A stretch of DNA of 37,472 bases from Myxococcaceae bacterium (lineage in GTDB: Bacteria; Myxococcota; Myxococcia; Myxococcales; Myxococcaceae), in NCBI GenBank assembly GCA_022842905.1, contig JALHOS010000021.1, positions 1-37,472 of the forward strand, in the 5' to 3' direction. The notes below the pieces were generated by a model. It saw nothing but the letters and a program-made list of their open reading frames with translations, ran no database searches and was not told where the DNA came from. The position numbers were made by a program, and so were the translations under genes. This document shows, piece by piece, positions 25,027 to 33,508 of this stretch; the first letter of the stretch is position 1, and the number at the start of each line of letters is the position of its first letter.

Positions 25027-25971
25027 TTGCTCGTCGTCGCCGCGGTGGCCTTGCAGTCCGCGCACGAGTTGGCGCCGGCCCCACGAGCGCAGGCACCGAC
25101 GAGTCGTTCCATCGTCGAGTTCCTCGCTGCCGATGAGCTCGAAGGCCGGGGCGTTGGAACTCCGGGCGAGGCCAGAGCGGCGGCGTTCGTGGAACAGCAC
25201 TTGAGGCGCGCCGGCTTCGTGCCGGTGGGCGGAACCGGTCGACAGCCGGTACGCCTCCGCCTCGACGGCGGCGTGATCGAGTCAGCCGGGAACGTGGTCT
25301 TCGCCTTGGACGCGGGCGCGAACCGAACCGTGCTGCTGGGCGCGCACTACGATCACCTCGGGCTCGGCGGTCCGCTGTCCCGCGAGATCCTCACGCAAGC
25401 CGTGCACAACGGCGCCGACGACAACGCTTCTGGCGTCGCGCTGCTGCTCCGCCTCGCCTTCCGGCAGTCCGCACTTCCCGCGAAGGACCGCACCAACCTC
25501 GTCGTCGTGGCGTTCGGCGCCGAAGAAGAAGGGCTCCACGGCAGCGCGGCGCTCCTCGACGCGGGGTGGATCGACCCGAACACGCTCGTGGCCGCGCTCA
25601 ACTTCGACATGGTCGGTCGGCTGGACGCGCTGGCCCCTGTCCTCGCGCTGGAAGGGGTCCAGGAGTTCCCGGCCTGGCGCCAGGTCCTCTCGGCCGTCCC
25701 TCCGCCTTCCTTCACCGTCCGAACCGAAGGCCACATCGTCCCCGGTGGTTCGGATCACTGCACCTTCGCGACGGCGGGCGTGCCGGTCTTGAGCTTCTCG
25801 ACCGGTCAGACGGACGACTACCACCGCCCGAGCGACGACGTGGAACGGCTCAACTGGCAGGGGCTCGGGGCGATCGAGCGGTATGCCGGCGCGGTGCTCG
25901 ACGCCTTGGTGCTGGTGCCCGTCGACCTGCGGCAACGCCCGGCAGACGCGGGCGTGTCAGCTGCCAACTGA
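25027..25971 (+). CDS. M28-family zinc metallopeptidase, exported
   Basis: From TTG 25027 the protein has 314 residues. Zinc ligands of family M28 are complete: HYDHLG (H107), NGADDNASG (D131), GAEEEGLHG (E166 and E167), NFDMVGR (D194) and GSDHCTF (H244). It is an aminopeptidase-like enzyme; the hydrophobic start suggests export or membrane anchoring. The start is unclear: the frame is open back to the TGA of the collagen-like gene (24988-24990), with no ATG or GTG between. A CTG at 24994 would give a better signal peptide (L-R-P-A-L-L-I then hydrophobic) than TTG 25027. It ends 10 bp from the convergent rnr stop. Confidence 0.8.
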   Translation: MLVVAAVALQSAHELAPAPRAQAPTSRSIVEFLAADELEGRGVGTPGEARAAAFVEQHLRRAGFVPVGGTGRQPVRLRLDGGVIESAGNVVFALDAGANRTVLLGAHYDHLGLGGPLSREILTQAVHNGADDNASGVALLLRLAFRQSALPAKDRTNLVVVAFGAEEEGLHGSAALLDAGWIDPNTLVAALNFDMVGRLDALAPVLALEGVQEFPAWRQVLSAVPPPSFTVRTEGHIVPGGSDHCTFATAGVPVLSFSTGQTDDYHRPSDDVERLNWQGLGAIERYAGAVLDALVLVPVDLRQRPADAGVSAAN

Positions 25972-25981
25972 GGCCGTCGCG

Positions 25982-28666
25982 TCAGCGCTTGCCGCGCCGA
26001 GGTCCACCTCGTTTGCCGGGCTTCTCCGCCGGCGCCGGGGCCTTCCCTTTTCCACCCTTGGCCTGCCACAGGCGGTCGAGCACGGCGCGCGCGTCGAAGC
26101 CGTTTCCGGTGGGGGCCTCGCTGGCCGCGCGCGGTGGCCGCGACGGTTGCGCTTCGGCCTGAGGGGCCCGCGTCGGTTGGCGGCGGTCCTCACGCCCGGT
26201 CGAGCGCGACGCGCCGCGAGGAGCGTCACGACGAACCCACGGCTTGCCGCCCCGCTCTCGTCCAGCCGGCCGAGGCCCACGCCGATCCGACGTCTCCACG
26301 GACGGCTCACCTCGCGCAGGCAGGCGCCGAGGGACCCGAGCCGCCGCCTCGCCGTCGAAGGACACCGCGACGAAGTCGAGCTGCTTGCGCTTGAGGTTGA
26401 CGTGCTCGAGCAACACGCGGACCTTCTGGCCCACCTTGACCACCCGCCCGTCCCCAAACGTCAGGCGGTGCTTGGCCATGTCGAAGGCGAAGCGCGGGAA
26501 CACCGACTCCCCGCGGACCAGCCCTTCGACGAAGAGATCCTCGAGCTCGACGTAGAAGCCCGCCTCGGACAGCCCGGCGACCGTCGCCGGGAACTCCTCG
26601 CCGACGCGGTCCTTCATCAACAAACACGAGTAGAGCGCGTTCACTTCGCGCTCGACCTGCATGGCCGCGCGCTCGCGCTCACTGGACTGCTGCGCCATGG
26701 CCTCGAGCGCCTCGACGGCGCGAGCGTCCTTGCGGTGGTGCTTGCCACGACGGCCCGCGGCCGAGGCGGCCGGCTGAGCCCCCTGCGCCCAGAAGCGCTT
26801 GAGCAGCCGGTGCACCAGCAGGTCGGGGTAGCGCCGAATCGGCGAGGTGAAGTGCAGGTAGTCGGACGCGCCCAAGCCGTAGTGGCCGCGCTCCTGCACC
26901 GAGTAGATCGCCTGCATCATCGACCGCAGCGCGAGCTGGTGGAGCGCGCGTTGTTCCGCGTGGCCGACCAGCTTGGCCAGCACCTGGTTGAGCTCAGCGG
27001 AGCTCAAGGGGCCAGCCTTGACGGGGACGCCATAGGCGCCGAGCAGGCTGGTGAAGACCGCCAGCTTGTCGGGGTCCGGCTCGCCGTGGAAGCGGTTCAC
27101 CGTAGGCAGCCCCTGCGCCTGGCAGAAGCGGGCCACGGCCTCGTTGGCCGCGAGCATGCACTCTTCGACCAGCCGGTGGCTCTCCCAGCGCTCGCGGCGC
27201 ACGAGGCGCGCCGGCAGCCCGTCTTCACCGAGCTCGACGCGGGTCTCGGGCAGATCGAAGTCGATCGCCCCGCGCTTCAGGCGCATCGTCGTCAGGCACT
27301 GCGCCAGGGCGTGGGCGCGCCGGAACAGCGGCGCCAGCTCGGTGCGCCCGGGGACGAGCTCGCCCGCGAGGACCTGGTGCACCTCGGTGTACGTGCACCG
27401 CGCCGCGCTCCGCATGACGCCGGGGTACACCTGGGAGTTCGTCGTGACGCCGCCGCGGTCGATGACCATGTCGGCCACCATGCAGAGCCGGTCGACGTCG
27501 GGCTTGAGCGAGCAGATGCCGTTGGACAGGCGCTCCGGCAGCATGGGCAGCACGCGGCCGGGCAGGTACACGCTCGTGGCCCGACGCAGCGCTTCGGCGT
27601 CGAGCGCGGTGCCCTCGCGGACGTAATGCGACACGTCGGCGATCGCGACCACGAGCCGCCAGCCCTCGGGCCGGTCTTCCACGAAGATCGCGTCGTCGAA
27701 GTCCCGCGCGTCCTCGCCGTCGATGGTGACGAGCGGCAAGGACCGCAGATCGCGCCGCCCTGCCCCGCGCGCTTCGTCGTCCGACACCTCGAGGTGGATC
27801 TCGTCCGCCTCGTCCATGACGTCCGGTGGGAACTCGTCGTGGAAGCCCTTCGCATACGCGACGGACAGCACTTCGACCGAATGATCACTCTGGGCGCCGA
27901 GGCTGCCGGCGACTTCTCCGTGGAGCCCGCCGCGCCCGGACAGCACGCTGTCCCCGACGCCGAGCCGCACCTTCACCAGATCGCCGGGGCGAGCCAGCTG
28001 CGTCGCCGGCACGGCGATGGGCCCCAGTTCTGATTCCCTGGGCAACACGAAGGCCACGCCGCGCTCTTCCTGGTACTCGCCAATCACCTGCTGCCGCGTG
28101 CGCTGCACGATCTCGACGACCCGGCCCATGGTGCGGCCGTCGCGCCCGGGCACCACCTCGATCTTGACGCGATCATGGTCGAGCGCGCGCCGCGCCTGAT
28201 CCACCGGCACGAAGATGTCGGCGGCCTTCCCGACGAGCGGTTTGACGAACGCAAAGCCGTCGCGGTGATGGTGAATGACGCCGTCGATGATCGTGCCGCG
28301 TTTCGCGTCGGCCTTGTGGCGCGGCGAAGGGGCGCCCGGGCCACGCGGTGCTTGCGGCGCGAACGGCGCGCGAGCGGGCCCTTCGCTTCGATCGCTCCGG
28401 CTGGGCCGTGCGCTGCTCGGCGCGCGACCTCTCTTCGGCGGCCCTGACCAGGCGGGGCCCGAGCGCTTCGAATACTCCCGCTCCGGCACCAGGAAGCGCT
28501 TGCCGACCTGCGCCAAGCGGCCTTCTTTGACGAGCGCCCTGAGCGCGCGTTTCAGTGCTTGTTGGGCCCCGGGACTCATTGCCCCCGCCCGCGCCAGCTC
28601 CTTCAACCCCACCGGCCTGCCCGCGCTGCTGACCAGCGCGTACAGCCGTTCCACGTCAACCGTCAC
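25982..28666 (-). CDS. rnr: Ribonuclease R
   Basis: This 894-residue exoribonuclease has an N-terminal winged helix (VERLYALVSSAGRPVGLKEL), cold-shock domains, the RNB catalytic domain with DGEDARDFDDAI (about 314-325; aspartates bind magnesium) and SNGICSLKPDVDR, a C-terminal S1 domain (GEEFPATVAGLSEAGFYVEL) and a tail of roughly 110 Arg/Pro/Ala-rich residues. It degrades structured RNA 3' to 5' in the cytoplasm. The GTG start at 28666 is supported by GAGGAG about 7 nt upstream. The long low-complexity tail exceeds the short lysine tail of the E. coli enzyme. Confidence 0.95.
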   Translation of the reverse strand: MTVDVERLYALVSSAGRPVGLKELARAGAMSPGAQQALKRALRALVKEGRLAQVGKRFLVPEREYSKRSGPAWSGPPKRGRAPSSARPSRSDRSEGPARAPFAPQAPRGPGAPSPRHKADAKRGTIIDGVIHHHRDGFAFVKPLVGKAADIFVPVDQARRALDHDRVKIEVVPGRDGRTMGRVVEIVQRTRQQVIGEYQEERGVAFVLPRESELGPIAVPATQLARPGDLVKVRLGVGDSVLSGRGGLHGEVAGSLGAQSDHSVEVLSVAYAKGFHDEFPPDVMDEADEIHLEVSDDEARGAGRRDLRSLPLVTIDGEDARDFDDAIFVEDRPEGWRLVVAIADVSHYVREGTALDAEALRRATSVYLPGRVLPMLPERLSNGICSLKPDVDRLCMVADMVIDRGGVTTNSQVYPGVMRSAARCTYTEVHQVLAGELVPGRTELAPLFRRAHALAQCLTTMRLKRGAIDFDLPETRVELGEDGLPARLVRRERWESHRLVEECMLAANEAVARFCQAQGLPTVNRFHGEPDPDKLAVFTSLLGAYGVPVKAGPLSSAELNQVLAKLVGHAEQRALHQLALRSMMQAIYSVQERGHYGLGASDYLHFTSPIRRYPDLLVHRLLKRFWAQGAQPAASAAGRRGKHHRKDARAVEALEAMAQQSSERERAAMQVEREVNALYSCLLMKDRVGEEFPATVAGLSEAGFYVELEDLFVEGLVRGESVFPRFAFDMAKHRLTFGDGRVVKVGQKVRVLLEHVNLKRKQLDFVAVSFDGEAAARVPRRLPARGEPSVETSDRRGPRPAGRERGGKPWVRRDAPRGASRSTGREDRRQPTRAPQAEAQPSRPPRAASEAPTGNGFDARAVLDRLWQAKGGKGKAPAPAEKPGKRGGPRRGKR

Positions 28667-28939
28667 CTGTGCTCCTCGTCCTGCATGTTTCGTCGTTGCT
28701 GAAGGGTCCTGCGTTCGCTTGCTCGAGACCCGGAAAGTGAGTCGCCGCGCAGGGAGCTGATCATGCCCAACGTCTTGGCTGGGTCACGACCGGCAACTCG
28801 AGCCTGCGGCGATCGACCGCCCGCGTCGACGCGAGCGGCGCCACACCCTGACCCAGATTGGGCGCCCAAGTCAAAGCACTTCACTGCCCAACCGCTGGGG
28901 AGGGAGACACGCGACAACGAGGAACACGCCGACGAATGC
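28667..28939 (-). other. Intergenic region upstream of rnr with 12-bp palindrome
   Basis: No convincing gene lies in these 273 bases. The rnr ribosome binding site is at the left end. Near the right end is the perfect palindrome TTGGGCGCCCAA (28858-28869). On the minus strand it overlaps and directly follows TTGACT (28874-28869), a possible -35 element, but no good -10 element lies at the right distance (TCAGGG at 17 bp). A protein-controlled promoter with a leader of roughly 180 nt is possible. No tRNA or clear terminator was seen. Confidence 0.3.
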
Positions 28940-30310
28940 CTACGGCTGATGCTCCGGGGCCTTCACGTTCGCGATCACCTTGAAGCTGCGCGCGACCTGC
29001 ATGGGGTTGAGCGCCTTGGCCAAGAAGAACTCGATCTCCTGCACGCCGGGGTTGCGTGGCGTGAAGAAGAACTCGCGCGTCGTGGCGCCGCTGGCGGGGT
29101 ACTTGGCGTGGACCTCGCGCAGGCTCACGCGCTTGGCGGTCTGCGGTTCGATCGACCACACGAAGCCCTGCTTCTCGGTGAGCGTCACGGTGAGGCCGTT
29201 GTTGACCTTGACGTCGATCTCCTTCTGCGCGCCGGTGCCCGACGCCTCGACGCTGACGACCTGGATCGAGTCCCGCGCCACCGGCGGGAAGTCAGGCGCG
29301 CGGAGCTCGGCGTTCTCGACTTCGATTCGCCCGCCCCAGGCCGACTGCTTCTCGACGATCCCGGTGACGACCATGATCTCGCCCAGGTTCTTCTTGAGCC
29401 CCTTGGCGCCCTTGCCCTCGAGCGTGAAGGTCACCTGGTGCCGCGTCCCGGCGTTGGACAGCACGAGGAAGAACTCGTCGCCGCTCATCTCCAGGGTGCC
29501 GCGCAGCGACGCGACGCCCTTGACGCCGACGCCCATGCCCGTGGCCGCCATCATCTCGACTTCGCCAGGCATCAGGAACCGCTGCTTGGTCTCGGGCGCG
29601 GCTTCAACGACGAGCGCTTCGGGCTTCTTGGCCGAATAGCGCCGTACGTCGACGGTGCCGCCGTAGTTGTGGGTGCGCCGAATCAGGCCGCTCACGGACA
29701 CGCGGTGCTCGAGGTACGCGGGCAGCACTTCCTGATCCGGGCCCTGCAACAGGAACCACAGCTCTCGCTTGTCGCGGCCGATCACCTCGAGGTACGGAAA
29801 GCCCTGGTACACGATGAGGCGGCCCTTGAGGCTCCCCTCGCCGCTCAAGCCGCGCGTGCCGACGGTCAGCGCCTGCTCCATCTCGCGCTTGTTCATCGCC
29901 TCGGCCTCGACGGGCAGCTTCGTCGCGCGCGGCAACGGCTTGTCGGGCAGCGGCCCCATCCACCCGTCCTTGCGGGGCGCGGACAGGTTCGGCGCGGGCA
30001 GCGGTCGATCGGCCTTGGTGACGTCCTTGCCGCTCCGCGGTGCGCTGGCCTGCGGGGCCTTGCCGCCGTCAGCCTTGGACTTGGCGGGAGGGGCGCTGGG
30101 CGGGGGCGCGGGCTTCGCTTTGCTCTGCGCCTTGTCGTCGCCGCCGGACCGTCCGGCCTTCTCGGAAATGCCCTTGCCCTTCGAGGCTGCGGGCTTCGAA
30201 GCCTTCTCAGCGACCCGCGCGGCCTTGGGCGCCGGCTTACCGCCCGGGCCAGCCTTGGCCGACTTCGCCGGCTTCTTGCTCTTCGCGCTACCCTTCGCGT
30301 TCTTGGCCAA
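28940..30310 (-). CDS. Uncharacterised protein with basic Lys/Ala/Pro tail and beta-rich C-terminus
   Basis: I do not recognise this 456-residue protein. Residues 1 to about 125 are a disordered Lys/Ala/Pro-rich tail resembling histone-H1-like or nucleoid-binding tails. The middle is beta-rich (GSLKGRLIVYQGFPYLEVIG, GVASLRGTLEMSGDEFFLVL), possibly two related OB-like or Ig-like domains. The end (FVWSIEPQ, then REFFFTPRNPGVQEIEFFLA and ARSFKVIANV) resembles the chagasin-type Ig fold but lacks the inhibitor's NPTTGY loop. No signal peptide. I chose TTG 30310 because AAGGAG lies 6 nt before it; GTG 30328 would add six residues. It is divergent from moeA. Confidence 0.7.
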   Translation of the reverse strand: MAKNAKGSAKSKKPAKSAKAGPGGKPAPKAARVAEKASKPAASKGKGISEKAGRSGGDDKAQSKAKPAPPPSAPPAKSKADGGKAPQASAPRSGKDVTKADRPLPAPNLSAPRKDGWMGPLPDKPLPRATKLPVEAEAMNKREMEQALTVGTRGLSGEGSLKGRLIVYQGFPYLEVIGRDKRELWFLLQGPDQEVLPAYLEHRVSVSGLIRRTHNYGGTVDVRRYSAKKPEALVVEAAPETKQRFLMPGEVEMMAATGMGVGVKGVASLRGTLEMSGDEFFLVLSNAGTRHQVTFTLEGKGAKGLKKNLGEIMVVTGIVEKQSAWGGRIEVENAELRAPDFPPVARDSIQVVSVEASGTGAQKEIDVKVNNGLTVTLTEKQGFVWSIEPQTAKRVSLREVHAKYPASGATTREFFFTPRNPGVQEIEFFLAKALNPMQVARSFKVIANVKAPEHQP

Positions 30311-30363
30311 CGTGCTCTCCTTGCCCACCCCAGCCTGCCGTTCTCGAAAAACGAAGCGGCCGG

Positions 30364-30392
30364 CACTAGCGCTTCTGCCAGGCGCTTGTCAA
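30364..30392 (-). promoter_or_regulatory. Possible promoter for the basic-tailed protein
   Basis: On the minus strand a perfect -35 TTGACA (30392-30387) is followed at 17 bp by CTAGTG (30369-30364), a poor -10. It lies in the AT-richer divergent gap between this gene and moeA, about 55 bp before the TTG start. The -35 match is good, the -10 weak. Confidence 0.3.
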
Positions 30393-30450
30393 TCCAAACG
30401 TTCGCAATTCCTATTGGTTTTTCGATGCTGATCCGCCAAGGAGCGGGCTG

Positions 30451-31701
30451 ATGGGGTCGCTGCTCACAGTCGAGGAAGCGCAGCGGCGCGTCTTGGCGCT
30501 GGTGGAGCCGCTCGGGGTCGAGCGGGTGGCGCTGCGCGGGGCGCGGGGACGAGCCTTGGCCGAACCCTGCGCGGCGCGGCTGACGCTGCCGCCGTGGGAC
30601 AACAGCGCGATGGACGGGTACGCGGTGCGCGCGGGGCAGGCGCAGCCCGGCGCCGTCCTGCCGGTGGCCTTCACGATCCCCGCGGGCCGACAGACCCCGC
30701 CGGCGCTCCCCGAAGGGTGTTGCGCGCGGATCATGACGGGCGCCCCCATGCCTGCGGGCGCGGACGCCGTCGTCATGCAAGAGCGCGTGCAGGTGGTCGG
30801 CCAAGGTGTGCAGTTCGCGGAGGCAACCGCGGTGGGCCAGCACGTGCGCCGGCGCGGTGAAGACACGATCGAAGGGGCGCCCCTCCTCGCCGCGGGGACG
30901 GCACTAGGCGTCGGTGAGCTGTCGGCCCTGGCGAGCCAGAACGTGCCGTGGGTGGCGGTTCGGCGTCGACCTTCGGTCGCGATCTGTACGAGCGGGGACG
31001 AGCTGGTGCCGCTGGGCGCCCTGCCCCAGGGAGGCATCGTCGACAGCAACAGCCCGGCGCTGGCGTTGGCCGTCGAGGCCGCAGGTGGCCTCGCGGTTCC
31101 GCTGGGCATCGCCGCCGACTCGCTCGACGATCTCGCGCGGCACGTCCGGCGTGGGTTGGAGCACGACGTGCTCCTCGTCGTCGCTGGTGCGTCGGTCGGA
31201 GACAAGGACTTCACCCGCGCGGCCCTCGAGCAGGAAGGCGCCAGCTTGGACTTCTGGCGCGTGGCCATGAAGCCCGGCAAGCCGCTGGCGGCGGGGCGCG
31301 CGGGCAAGACCCTCGTCTTCGCCCTCCCCGGCAACCCCGTGTCCGCCCTGGTCACCTTCGAGCTCTTCGTCCGGCCCTGTCTGCTGGCCGCCCAAGGCCT
31401 TCCGTGGGCGCCCCTCCGGCTCCCGGCAAGGACCACCCAGGCACTCAGAAAGCCCAAGGACATCAGTCATTTCGTGCGTGCGCAGGCCACTTGGAAGCAG
31501 GGGCACCTCGAGGCGACGCCGCTGCCCCAGCAGTCGTCCGGCGCGCTGACCTCGCTGTGCGGCGCCACCTGCCTCATCGAGCTGCCGGCAGCCGTCACTG
31601 AAGTCGCCGCGGGAGGCGACGTCTGCGTGCTTCCGGTGAGTTGGAACGACGGGCTGATTTCTGTGCAATCTTTGTCCAACGTTGACATACAGCGGTCGTG
31701 A
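30451..31701 (+). CDS. moeA: Molybdopterin molybdenumtransferase
   Basis: The 416-residue protein matches MoeA in length and motifs: PPWDNSAMDGYAV (47-59), RIMTGAPMPAGADAVVMQE, SGDELVPLG, DSNSPAL, AGASVGDKDF (usually GGVSVGDxD), KPGKPLA and ALPGNPVSA. It inserts molybdenum into adenylated molybdopterin during cofactor synthesis in the cytoplasm. ATG 30451 follows AAGGAG by 8 nt. No other moa/mob genes are in the window. It ends 38 bp before the ATG of ribA. Confidence 0.95.
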   Translation: MGSLLTVEEAQRRVLALVEPLGVERVALRGARGRALAEPCAARLTLPPWDNSAMDGYAVRAGQAQPGAVLPVAFTIPAGRQTPPALPEGCCARIMTGAPMPAGADAVVMQERVQVVGQGVQFAEATAVGQHVRRRGEDTIEGAPLLAAGTALGVGELSALASQNVPWVAVRRRPSVAICTSGDELVPLGALPQGGIVDSNSPALALAVEAAGGLAVPLGIAADSLDDLARHVRRGLEHDVLLVVAGASVGDKDFTRAALEQEGASLDFWRVAMKPGKPLAAGRAGKTLVFALPGNPVSALVTFELFVRPCLLAAQGLPWAPLRLPARTTQALRKPKDISHFVRAQATWKQGHLEATPLPQQSSGALTSLCGATCLIELPAAVTEVAAGGDVCVLPVSWNDGLISVQSLSNVDIQRS

Positions 31702-31739
31702 ACTGCCGCTCTCTCAACCACGAAAACCAAGACGCGATC

Positions 31740-32426
31740 ATGGCCAAGGACCTCAGCCCAGAGCTGCTGCCGACCCGCCGGCACACCAACCACCTCGAGC
31801 GCTTCGCCGAGTCGGATCTCCCCACACACCGGGGCACGTTCCACACGGTCGTCTTCCGCGACCGGCGGGATGGGCGAGAGCACGTGGCGATGGTCATGGG
31901 CGACATTCGGCACCACGAAGGCGTGCCGGTGCGGATCCACTCGGAGTGCCTGACGAGTGAAGTGTTCGGCAGCCTCCGCTGTGACTGCCGCGCGCAGCTC
32001 GATCGCGCCATGGACTTCCTGGCGCAGCACGGTCGCGGCGTGCTGCTGTACCTGCGGCAAGAGGGCCGCGGCATTGGCCTGGGCAACAAGATCCGCGCGT
32101 ACCAGCTGCAGCAGCAAGAGGGGCTGGACACCGTCGAGGCGAACTTGCGGCTCGGCTTTCCCGACGATCTGCGGCGCTACGACGTCGCGGGGGAAATGCT
32201 GCGCTCGCTGGGCGTTCGCAGCGTCGATCTCATCACCAACAACCCGCTGAAGATCGCCGGGCTCGTCGACGAGGGCATTCCCGTGCGCCGAAGAATTCCC
32301 TCGCGTACCCTCACCAATCCGCTAAACGTGGGCTATCTCAAGACGAAGCGCGATCGTTCGGGGCACCTCATTGAGTTCCTCACCGAGGAAGACTCGCAAG
32401 GCGAAGCCAAAGCCAGCGGGGAGTAA
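31740..32426 (+). CDS. ribA: GTP cyclohydrolase II
   Basis: This 228-residue enzyme has the zinc site Cys70-x10-Cys81-x-Cys83 (ECLTSEVFGSLRCDC), the catalytic/GTP-binding segment LRQEGRGIGLGNKIRAY and NNPLKI. It is the stand-alone RibA type, without a fused RibB domain, and catalyses the first step of riboflavin synthesis from GTP. About 25 N-terminal residues precede the core. I chose ATG 31740; GTG 31698 would overlap the end of moeA. Its last 56 bases overlap the start of the MBL-fold gene. Confidence 0.95.
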   Translation: MAKDLSPELLPTRRHTNHLERFAESDLPTHRGTFHTVVFRDRRDGREHVAMVMGDIRHHEGVPVRIHSECLTSEVFGSLRCDCRAQLDRAMDFLAQHGRGVLLYLRQEGRGIGLGNKIRAYQLQQQEGLDTVEANLRLGFPDDLRRYDVAGEMLRSLGVRSVDLITNNPLKIAGLVDEGIPVRRRIPSRTLTNPLNVGYLKTKRDRSGHLIEFLTEEDSQGEAKASGE

Positions 32427-33273
32427 GCCACGCGGCGCTGCCGCCTCGGCGGGCCTGTCGGTCCGATTCTGGGGCGTGCGCGGGTCGATACCCTCCCCCG
32501 GGCCGGCGACCGCCAAGTATGGCGGCAACACCCCCTGCCTCGAGGTGGCGTTCGCCGACGAGCGGATCATCTTCGACCTGGGCACTGGCGTGCGTGAGCT
32601 GGGCGCCGAGTGGCCCGGGCCGTCTGACGTGCACGTCTTCGTCTCGCACTACCACTACGATCACCTGCAGGGGCTGCCCTTCTTCGGGCCGATCTTCGAC
32701 CCGCGCAACCGCTTCCACTTTCGCGGGCCGACGCGCAACAACCGAACGCTCAAGGACGTCGTGTCCGGGCAGATGCAGCAGCCCTTCTTCCCCGTCACGG
32801 CGGAGATGGTCTTCCGCGCCCAGGTCGACTACCAGCCGTTCAGCGCGGGCGATCGGCTGCGGCTGGGCGAAGGGGTGGTCTCGGCGATCGAGGCGCACCA
32901 CCCGGGCGGCAACCTGACCTACCGCGTGGACTACCGCGGCGCGTCCGTCGTGTACGCCACCGACACCGAGCACGGGACCGAACGCGACGCGCAGCTCGTC
33001 GAGTTTTCGCGCGGCGCCGATCTCCTCATCTACGACGCGATGTACACGGAAGACGAGTACATGGGCCGAATCGGCTCACCGAAGATCGGCTGGGGGCACT
33101 CCACGTGGGAAGCCGGCGTGCGGCTCGCCAACGAGGCGCAGGTCGGCACGCTCGCGCTGTTTCACCACGATCCAACCCGCACCGACGAACAGCTCGACGA
33201 GCTGATGCGGACCGTCAAGCGGCACCGCAAGGCGACGATCGCCGCGCGTGAAGGCCTGACGGTGCGGCTCTGA
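32371..33273 (+). CDS. MBL-fold metal-dependent hydrolase
   Basis: From TTG 32371 the protein has 300 residues. After a basic Lys/Arg/Pro tail, the core begins VRFWGVRGSIPSPGPATAKY and carries the metallo-beta-lactamase motif HYHYDH (93-98), later EAHHPGGN, YATDTEH and FHHDP, so the metal ligands appear intact. It is of the COG1235/PhnP-like type; the substrate (a phosphodiester or cyclic nucleotide are candidates) is unknown. No ATG is available upstream of the core, so TTG 32371, which overlaps ribA by 56 bp, is the best start. Confidence 0.82.
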   Translation: MSSSPRKTRKAKPKPAGSKPRGAAASAGLSVRFWGVRGSIPSPGPATAKYGGNTPCLEVAFADERIIFDLGTGVRELGAEWPGPSDVHVFVSHYHYDHLQGLPFFGPIFDPRNRFHFRGPTRNNRTLKDVVSGQMQQPFFPVTAEMVFRAQVDYQPFSAGDRLRLGEGVVSAIEAHHPGGNLTYRVDYRGASVVYATDTEHGTERDAQLVEFSRGADLLIYDAMYTEDEYMGRIGSPKIGWGHSTWEAGVRLANEAQVGTLALFHHDPTRTDEQLDELMRTVKRHRKATIAAREGLTVRL

Positions 33274-33339
33274 AGGTCGCTCGCAGGTCCCCCGCGCTGG
33301 CCGCGTAGGCGCGTCTTCTCGCGACCCGTGTTCGACCTC

Positions 33340-33359
33340 GCCCCCTCAAACGCGGGGGC
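33340..33359. terminator. GC-rich stem-loop between the MBL gene and the flagellar operon
   Basis: GCCCCC (33340-33345) pairs with GGGGGC (33354-33359) across an 8-nt loop. There is no T-run after it on either strand, so intrinsic termination is doubtful; a Rho-dependent or merely structural role is possible. Nothing else recognisable was found in 33274-33508, which should also hold the flagellar promoter. Confidence 0.3.
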
Positions 33360-33508
33360 CCCGCACCGCGCGCTTCACGCCGCAGTCCGGATCACCCGAC
33401 CTTCCGCCCCTTTGCGTGCGGCCTCCCCGACGGCGCCAGCGAACTGACGCGCCAACGCGGCCTGAACGCGGCTGCGCGGCGTGCCGAAGACGAGCGCAGA
33501 GGTGGCCG

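Noticed and set aside
25883-28033. 716-codon + strand frame opposite rnr
   Set aside because: Antisense shadow with no recognisable family; rnr is complete on the minus strand.
28667-28760. Possible tRNA-like element (gggtc ... gaccc pairing)
   Set aside because: No D-loop, anticodon arm or GTTCRA T-loop could be laid out on either strand.
28663-28917. 84-codon minus-strand frame just upstream of rnr
   Set aside because: TTG start without ribosome binding site, no family features, and it overlaps the rnr start; probably chance.
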